A stretch of DNA of 13,672 bases from Flavobacterium psychrophilum (GTDB taxonomy: Bacteria; Bacteroidota; Bacteroidia; Flavobacteriales; Flavobacteriaceae): positions 1-13,672 of the forward strand of contig CAMCTL010000089.1 in NCBI GenBank assembly GCA_945878515.1. The letters run 5' to 3'. This document shows, in pieces, positions 8,973 to 13,672 of this stretch. Position 1 is the first letter of the stretch. Every line of letters starts with the position of its first letter. The position numbers were made by a program, and so were the translations under genes. A model generated the notes under the pieces. That model ran no database searches. It worked only from the letters and a program-made list of their open reading frames with translations, and was not told where the DNA came from.

Positions 8973-9899
8973 ATGAAAACAAATATTTTATTATCAAAAA
9001 ACGCAAAATTTTTTACATTTAGTGTATTATTAAGCATTCTGCTAACATCTTGTGGATCTTATCAAAATAGTTCCTATTATGATAATGATGGAATTTATGG
9101 AAGCACAGAAAGACAAACACAATCCGTTGCAAATAATCAGTATAAAAACTACTTCAGTTCATTAAGAACTGAAAACGATATTGCAAACGATAGTATTAAA
9201 ACTTCAAATCAAAATAATTCTGGAACAACAATTGTGAATGTGTACAACGATTCTTGGAATAATTCAGGTTTTGGAATGGGCTGGGGAAACAACTTTGGTT
9301 GGGGAAACCCTTACTTCGGAATGGGTTGGGGCAACGGTTTTGGATGGGGAAACCCGTATTTCGGAATGGGATGGTGGGATAACGGTTTTGGATGGGGAAA
9401 TGGTTTTGGATGGGGCGGTGGATTTGGCTGGGGAGGAGGATTTGGCTGGGGTCAACCTATTTTTGTAAACAACAACAATTATTCCTACAACTCCGGAAGA
9501 CGCGGAACGTCATATAATAATGAAGAGAGTAATAGGCACTATCAAAACCAAAGCATTAACACCAGATCATCAAGTATTTCCAATTCCAGACGAAATACTA
9601 CCAATAGTTCTAATAGAAGTGAATCATCATTTATGACAAGAGATTATTCGGGAAATAGTACTTCTACAACTAGAGCTAATAACAGTACTACTAGTTCAAG
9701 AAGCCAAAATAATTCAAGCACGAGATCCTATTATCCGAGTTCCAATAATTCCGACAACACAAGTACTAGATCATCATCTAACAGCAATTACAATAGCGGA
9801 AGATCTTCAAGTAGCGGAAGTTACGGTGGTGGGAGATCATCATCAGGAGGCGGAAGTTCAAGTGGAGGTTCAAGATCAGGCGGCGGTGGAAGAAGATAA
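8973..9899 (+). CDS. Gly/Trp-rich and Ser-rich lipoprotein of unknown function
   Basis: I do not recognise a family. The 308-residue protein starts with a lipoprotein signal peptide: hydrophobic FFTFSVLLSILL and lipobox LTSC with Cys27 as the lipidated residue. After an Asn/Ser-rich linker, about residues 91-160 (nt 9247-9462) are a Gly/Trp/Phe repeat region with units such as FGWGNPYFGMGWG, repeating about every 15 residues and decaying into FGWGGG. The C-terminal half is low-complexity Ser/Asn/Thr/Arg, ending in Gly/Ser runs and GGGGRR. It should be anchored in the outer membrane. An upstream ATG at 8946 would add nine residues before the signal peptide; 8973 is preferred because the predicted transcript starts between them. 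A FadL-type barrel follows 42 nt later, probably in the same transcript. Confidence 0.85.
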   Translation: MKTNILLSKNAKFFTFSVLLSILLTSCGSYQNSSYYDNDGIYGSTERQTQSVANNQYKNYFSSLRTENDIANDSIKTSNQNNSGTTIVNVYNDSWNNSGFGMGWGNNFGWGNPYFGMGWGNGFGWGNPYFGMGWWDNGFGWGNGFGWGGGFGWGGGFGWGQPIFVNNNNYSYNSGRRGTSYNNEESNRHYQNQSINTRSSSISNSRRNTTNSSNRSESSFMTRDYSGNSTSTTRANNSTTSSRSQNNSSTRSYYPSSNNSDNTSTRSSSNSNYNSGRSSSSGSYGGGRSSSGGGSSSGGSRSGGGGRR

Positions 9900-9941
9900 T
9901 TTGTTTTACAAACAATGATGGTAAACTTAATTAAATAAAAG

Positions 9942-11603
9942 ATGAAAAAACTCCAATATTTTATATTTTTTAGCTTCATTTTCAATGTTGCTTTTTCTCA
10001 AGAAATTCCTGATGCTGTTAGATATTCGCAGGAAAATTTAAATGGAACTGCCCGATTTAGAGCTATGAGTGGAGCCTTTGGTGCGCTTGGTGGTGATTTG
10101 TCATCTTTAAATGTAAATCCAGCGGGTTCATCTGTGTTTGCTAACAATCAGCTTACTGTGTCATTTAGTAATTTTAACACAAAAAATAATTCTGACTATT
10201 TTAACACAAAAACTGAAGCAGCCAATAATTCATTTGATGTTAATCAAGCCGGTATTGTTTTTGTTTTTAAAAACCTAGATTCTTCAAGCAAATGGAAAAA
10301 GTTTTCATTTGCAGTAAATTACGACAATACCAATAATTTAGACAACTCAGTATTTTCAGCTGGAACCAATGTTAACAATTCTATAGACAAATATTTTTTA
10401 AGTTATGCTAATAATAGTGGTCGTGTTCCAACGCAATTTATAGACAGTTTTTATTATTCGCATTCATTAGACAATTCTGGAAATCCTATTTTGGGTTCTG
10501 ATGGCTTGCCAATAAAGGATTATGGTCTATTATCCAATTATTTCGGAACTTCGGAAAGAAAAATTGCTAACGACTTATCAAGTTATATTTATCAATATAT
10601 AGGAGAAGTTGATGGTGTGGATTCATTTAGAAATCAACAGGTTTTTTTAGCTTACGAAGCGTTTTTGATAAATCCGAAAGTAAATAATGATCCTAATAAT
10701 TCCCAATATGTATCGCTTGTTCCCCAAGGAAGATATTACCATGAAAATGAAATAACTACCTTAGGATATAATGGAAAATTATCCTTTAACGGATCAACTT
10801 CTTATCAAGACAAATTACTTTTAGGAATAAACCTAAATACGCACTTTGTAGATTATAATAAATCATCTAGTTTTTATGAAGATAATAATGCTCCATTAAC
10901 ATCTAATTATTCGGTTTCCTCGATACGCTTTAATAATAATTTACAAACGTATGGTAATGGATTTTCAGTTCAATTGGGTGCTATTTTAAAAGCAACCAAA
11001 CGAGTTCGTTTGGGAGCAACATACGCATCACCAACCTATTACACTTTGACTGACAGAATGTATCAAAGTTTACGAGTTGTAAGTGAAGCTACCAATCTTA
11101 CAGCAACGAATGATTTTGTAAATCCGCAAGTTACAAATGTTTATCAACCATACAACCTACAAACCCCAGGAAAATGGACGGGAAGTTTGGCTTATGTTTT
11201 TGGTAAAGTTGGGTTACTAAGTTTTGATTATGGTAGAAAAGATTTCAGTACTACAACATTCAGACCAACGCAAGATTTTCAGGATGCCAACAGAGTAATG
11301 TCCAATATTCTTGGTATTTCCAATGAATACAGAGTTGGTGGAGAATACAAAATCAAACAATGGAGCTTAAGAGGCGGTTATAGTTTTGAAGGAAGTCCAT
11401 ACAAAGACAAAAAAATCATTGGCGATTTGAAGTCATTTTCTGGTGGATTAGGATATAATTTTGGCGCTTTTAAATTGGATGCCGCTTATACTAATATTCA
11501 AAGAAATGATGAACAAGCCTTTTTTACGCAGGGATTTAATGATGGAGCAAAAATCAATACTATCAACAATAATTTTACGATGACTTTGCTTTTTGAGATG
11601 TAA
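9942..11603 (+). CDS. Outer-membrane beta-barrel protein, OmpP1/FadL/TodX family-like
   Basis: The 553-residue protein has a signal peptide (hydrophobic FIFFSFIFNVAFS, likely cut before Gln20). The mature start contains the family hallmarks: an N-terminal plug-like segment TARFRAMSGAFGALGGDLSSLNVNPAGSSVF (residues 36-66, with NPAG at 59-62) seen in FadL-type transporters of hydrophobic compounds and in flavobacterial proteins often labelled hemin receptor. The rest alternates polar and hydrophobic residues with many aromatic girdle positions, as in a beta-barrel, and ends in a strand NNNFTMTLLFEM. It probably sits in the outer membrane and passes hydrophobic small molecules; the ligand is unknown, and haem transport is only a legacy label. 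It follows the GW-rich lipoprotein without a terminator or separate promoter and is followed by a hairpin terminator. Confidence 0.88.
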   Translation: MKKLQYFIFFSFIFNVAFSQEIPDAVRYSQENLNGTARFRAMSGAFGALGGDLSSLNVNPAGSSVFANNQLTVSFSNFNTKNNSDYFNTKTEAANNSFDVNQAGIVFVFKNLDSSSKWKKFSFAVNYDNTNNLDNSVFSAGTNVNNSIDKYFLSYANNSGRVPTQFIDSFYYSHSLDNSGNPILGSDGLPIKDYGLLSNYFGTSERKIANDLSSYIYQYIGEVDGVDSFRNQQVFLAYEAFLINPKVNNDPNNSQYVSLVPQGRYYHENEITTLGYNGKLSFNGSTSYQDKLLLGINLNTHFVDYNKSSSFYEDNNAPLTSNYSVSSIRFNNNLQTYGNGFSVQLGAILKATKRVRLGATYASPTYYTLTDRMYQSLRVVSEATNLTATNDFVNPQVTNVYQPYNLQTPGKWTGSLAYVFGKVGLLSFDYGRKDFSTTTFRPTQDFQDANRVMSNILGISNEYRVGGEYKIKQWSLRGGYSFEGSPYKDKKIIGDLKSFSGGLGYNFGAFKLDAAYTNIQRNDEQAFFTQGFNDGAKINTINNNFTMTLLFEM

Positions 11604-11663
11604 TGCAATTTCCGTTTCTTTGAATTGAAGCGAAAATGACAAAAAAATCTTGGGAATAAGTTT

Positions 11664-11700
11664 AAAACCGCTTTTGATTATATCTCAAGTGGTTTTTTCT
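11664..11700 (+). terminator. Intrinsic terminator after the FadL-like gene
   Basis: A 10-bp stem AAAACCGCTT (11664-11673) / AAGTGGTTTT (11687-11696), with one G-U pair and a 13-nt loop, is followed by TTCTTT. It lies 61 nt after the stop of the outer-membrane protein gene. Confidence 0.7.
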
Positions 11701-11735
11701 TTGAAGATACTTACTGAAATACAAAAAGTCATAAA

Positions 11736-11800
11736 ATAGCCCCGATAGCAATGAAAACCCTCCCGATTTTTCTTCGGGAGGTTGTAATGAATAGCGGGAC
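11736..11800. repeat. Long imperfect palindrome, candidate dispersed flavobacterial intergenic repeat
   Basis: The core is an 8-bp perfect stem CCTCCCGA (11759-11766) / TCGGGAGG (11774-11781) with a 7-nt loop, extended by AA/TT pairs past a bulged C. An outer, mostly mismatched arm pairs CCCG (11741-11744) with CGGG (11795-11798), so the symmetry spans about 58 nt. The pattern ATAGCCCCGATAG...hairpin...ATAGCGGGA resembles a non-coding element I recall from many flavobacterial intergenic regions. That recollection is not verified here, and only one copy is in this window. The hairpin lacks a clean T tail on the plus strand, so a simple terminator is less likely. Short open frames on its minus strand look spurious. 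Confidence 0.55.
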
Positions 11801-11848
11801 AAAACGTCTTTTGAAAACAAAGATTTATGCTCCTTAAAATAAAAATCG

Positions 11849-11856
11849 TAGTTTTG
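11849..11856 (+). promoter_or_regulatory. Predicted rimO promoter, -7 box
   Basis: TAGTTTTG matches the Bacteroidota -7 consensus and ends 31 nt before the rimO ATG, predicting a start near 11863 and a leader of about 25 nt. The -33 position shows only a partial match (ATG in place of TTG). Confidence 0.55.
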
Positions 11857-11887
11857 CAAAATTCCCAAAACAATGGGCTAGAAATAT

Positions 11888-13189
11888 ATGAGAACTAAGT
11901 CTTTAAAAAAAAATAGAATTAACGTCATTACGCTTGGGTGTTCCAAAAATGTGTATGATAGCGAGGTCCTTATGGGACAATTAAAAGCAAGCGGAAAAGA
12001 CGTTGTTCACGAAGAAGAAGGCAACATTGTTGTAATTAATACTTGCGGATTTATTGATAATGCAAAGGCAGAATCGGTGAATATGATTCTGGAATATGCC
12101 GACAAAAAAGAACGCGGTTTAGTCGACAAAGTATTTGTTACAGGTTGCTTATCTGAGCGTTACAGACCCGATTTAGAAAAAGAAATCCCCAATGTAGATC
12201 AGTTTTTTGGTACAACAGAACTTCCTGCATTGCTTAAAGCTTTGGGAGCCGATTACAAACACGAATTGCTGGGAGAACGTTTGACCACCACACCAAAAAA
12301 CTATGCTTATCTAAAAATTGCCGAAGGTTGTGATAGACCTTGCAGTTTTTGTGCCATTCCGTTAATGCGCGGAAAACACGTTTCGCAAACTATCGAGAAA
12401 CTCGTAAAAGAAGCTGAAGGTTTGGCCAAAAATGGCGTTAAAGAATTGATTCTCATAGCCCAGGATTTGACTTATTATGGCTTGGATATATACAAAAAAA
12501 GGAATCTGGGCGAATTATTAGAAGCTTTGGTAAAGGTTGAAGGCATCGAATGGATTCGTTTACACTACGCATTCCCTTCTGGTTTTCCGATGGATGTTCT
12601 TGAAATTATGCAGCGAGAACCAAAGATTTGTAACTATATAGACATTCCGTTACAACACATATCTGACTCCGTTTTGAAATCAATGAAACGTGGGACAACC
12701 AAAGAAAAAACTACTAAATTATTGCAAGAATTTCGGAAAGCAGTTCCTGGAATGACCATCAGAACCACTTTAATTGTTGGTTATCCAGGAGAAACTCAAG
12801 AAGACTTCGAAGTTTTAAGAGATTGGGTTCAGGAAATGAAGTTTGAACGTTTGGGTTGTTTTACTTATTCTCACGAAGAAAATACAACGGCTTACGATTT
12901 GGTTGATGATGTTCCAGAGGATGTAAAACAAAATCGTGCCAATGAAATTATGGAAATTCAGTCTCAAATTTCATGGGATTTAAACCAAGATAAAATTGGC
13001 AAAACCTTCCGTTGTATTATAGACAGAAAAGAAGGCGAGCATTTTGTGGGAAGAACTGAATTTGATAGCCCAGATGTAGATAACGAAGTACTTATTGATG
13101 CTTCTAAATATTATGTAAAAACTGGCGAATTTGTAATGGCTAAAATTATTGATGCTACGGAATTTGATTTATTTGCCGAACCTGTTTAA
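11888..13189 (+). CDS. rimO: Ribosomal protein S12 methylthiotransferase RimO
   Basis: A 433-residue radical SAM enzyme that adds a methylthio group to the conserved aspartate of ribosomal protein S12 (Asp89 in E. coli), acting in the cytosol. It has the three-domain layout of the family. The N-terminal domain carries the cysteines for one 4Fe-4S cluster (Cys18 in LGCSKN, Cys53 in NTCGF, Cys87 in TGCLSE). The radical SAM domain has C148xxxC152xxC155 (CDRPCSFC) binding the second cluster. A C-terminal TRAM-like domain starts near GKTFRCIIDRKEGEHFVGRT. LGCSKN and the S12-type sequence separate it from MiaB. The length is normal and all key cysteines are present. It has its own promoter upstream, and the next gene starts 24 nt after its stop, so they are probably cotranscribed. 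Confidence 0.96.
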   Translation: MRTKSLKKNRINVITLGCSKNVYDSEVLMGQLKASGKDVVHEEEGNIVVINTCGFIDNAKAESVNMILEYADKKERGLVDKVFVTGCLSERYRPDLEKEIPNVDQFFGTTELPALLKALGADYKHELLGERLTTTPKNYAYLKIAEGCDRPCSFCAIPLMRGKHVSQTIEKLVKEAEGLAKNGVKELILIAQDLTYYGLDIYKKRNLGELLEALVKVEGIEWIRLHYAFPSGFPMDVLEIMQREPKICNYIDIPLQHISDSVLKSMKRGTTKEKTTKLLQEFRKAVPGMTIRTTLIVGYPGETQEDFEVLRDWVQEMKFERLGCFTYSHEENTTAYDLVDDVPEDVKQNRANEIMEIQSQISWDLNQDKIGKTFRCIIDRKEGEHFVGRTEFDSPDVDNEVLIDASKYYVKTGEFVMAKIIDATEFDLFAEPV

Positions 13190-13213
13190 ATTTACAAAAC
13201 AAAAAATCTTACG

Positions 13214-13672
13214 ATGAAAAATACAACTAATCTAATAGTTAGCCTAATGCTTTTAATTTCAATACATACCGTTTCAGGACAATACGGCAATAATGGGTAT
13301 GGAGGAAATGGATATGGCAACAACGGTTATGGCAATGGCCGAAATCAGATGGGCGGCATGAATCAACCCACTGAACCTGAAAAACCCAAAGAAATTCCAG
13401 CCGAAGTTATTGTAGCTAAATATATGGAAGATATGAAACCCGCAGTAGGACTAGATGAACTACAAATTATTGCAATATCTAATGTTTTGGTTGAAAGCGT
13501 AAAAGCGCAGGGGAGAATTACAAAATTAAATTTACCAGAGGAAGATCTTATAAACGAATATAAAGCACTATCAGAAACAACGGATAGAAAAGTGATTAAT
13601 TTCTTGAATAAAGACCAAAAAGAAAAATATTTAACTTTTAAAGAACAGGCTAAACAACCCAAAAAATCTAAG
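13214..13672 (+). CDS. Small exported Gly/Asn/Tyr-rich protein of unknown function, 3'-partial
   Basis: The frame is open from ATG 13214 to the last base, 153 codons with no stop in the window. The tail KQAKQPKKSK-like composition suggests the stop is very near. The first 22 residues are a signal peptide (SLMLLISIHTVSGQ, cut likely before Gln23). Then comes a short Gly/Asn/Tyr repeat (NGYGGNGYGNNGYGNG, about residues 26-41) and a Pro/Glu linker. A predicted helical, charged part follows from about residue 62 (YMEDMKPAVGLDELQ...FLNKDQKEKYLTFKEQ). The helical part, with a D-E-L-Q motif and a late K-D-Q-K-E-K-Y motif, is vaguely like Spy/CpxP-type periplasmic helical proteins of Bacteroidota (LTxxQ motifs), but this is a weak inference. 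It sits 24 nt after rimO; the functional link is unknown. Confidence 0.8.
   Translation, partial: MKNTTNLIVSLMLLISIHTVSGQYGNNGYGGNGYGNNGYGNGRNQMGGMNQPTEPEKPKEIPAEVIVAKYMEDMKPAVGLDELQIIAISNVLVESVKAQGRITKLNLPEEDLINEYKALSETTDRKVINFLNKDQKEKYLTFKEQAKQPKKSK

Noticed and set aside
9238..9468. Open frames on both strands within the GW-rich repeat (plus 9238-9468, minus 9264-9455)
   Set aside because: They are by-products of the locally GC-rich tandem repeat of the lipoprotein gene; the main frame has the signal peptide and lipobox.
11662..11873. Two overlapping minus-strand open frames of 62-68 codons between the FadL-like gene and rimO
   Set aside because: They run through the palindromic repeat and the terminator stem, have no homology I recognise, and similar frames would arise wherever such a repeat occurs.

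Overview
The window comes from an AT-rich member of the Bacteroidota, almost certainly a Flavobacterium-like flavobacterium. Four things point there. A giant secreted protein ends in a gliding-motility-associated (CHU_C, type IX secretion type B) C-terminal domain. The recognisable promoters have the Bacteroidota form (TTG, about 19 nt, TAnnTTTG) and genes lack obvious Shine-Dalgarno sites. The tRNA does not encode its 3' CCA. The protein sequences of rimO, proS, rpsT and typA look flavobacterial. No phage, transposase, CRISPR array or defence gene was seen; most of the window is ordinary chromosomal housekeeping and envelope genes.

Layout. 1-4875 (+): the 3' 1313 codons of a very large multidomain type IX cargo protein, then, 9 nt later, an exported alpha/beta-hydrolase esterase. 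A hairpin at 4882-4920 separates these from the converging minus-strand gene. 4943-8872 (-): four separate genes, in transcription order proS (prolyl-tRNA synthetase), tRNA-Glu(TTC), rpsT (ribosomal protein S20) and typA/bipA (ribosome-associated GTPase). All four serve translation. tRNA-Glu and rpsT appear to share one promoter and one terminator; proS and typA have their own promoters. 8973-11603 (+): a Gly/Trp-rich and Ser-rich lipoprotein, followed 42 nt later by a FadL/OmpP1-type outer-membrane beta-barrel, probably one envelope operon. Its promoter is interleaved with the divergent proS promoter. 11604-11887: a 284-nt gap holding a terminator, a long imperfect palindrome that looks like a dispersed flavobacterial intergenic repeat, and a promoter. 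11888-13672 (+): rimO (methylthiotransferase for ribosomal protein S12), then the start of a small exported Gly/Asn/Tyr-rich protein cut by the window end.

No clearly new system is visible. The points most worth a second look are the palindrome at 11736-11800, the tRNA-Glu-rpsT transcription unit with no promoter of its own for rpsT, the interleaved divergent promoters at 8926-8956, and the poorly characterised surface proteins (giant T9SS protein, GW-rich lipoprotein, Gly/Asn-rich small protein).
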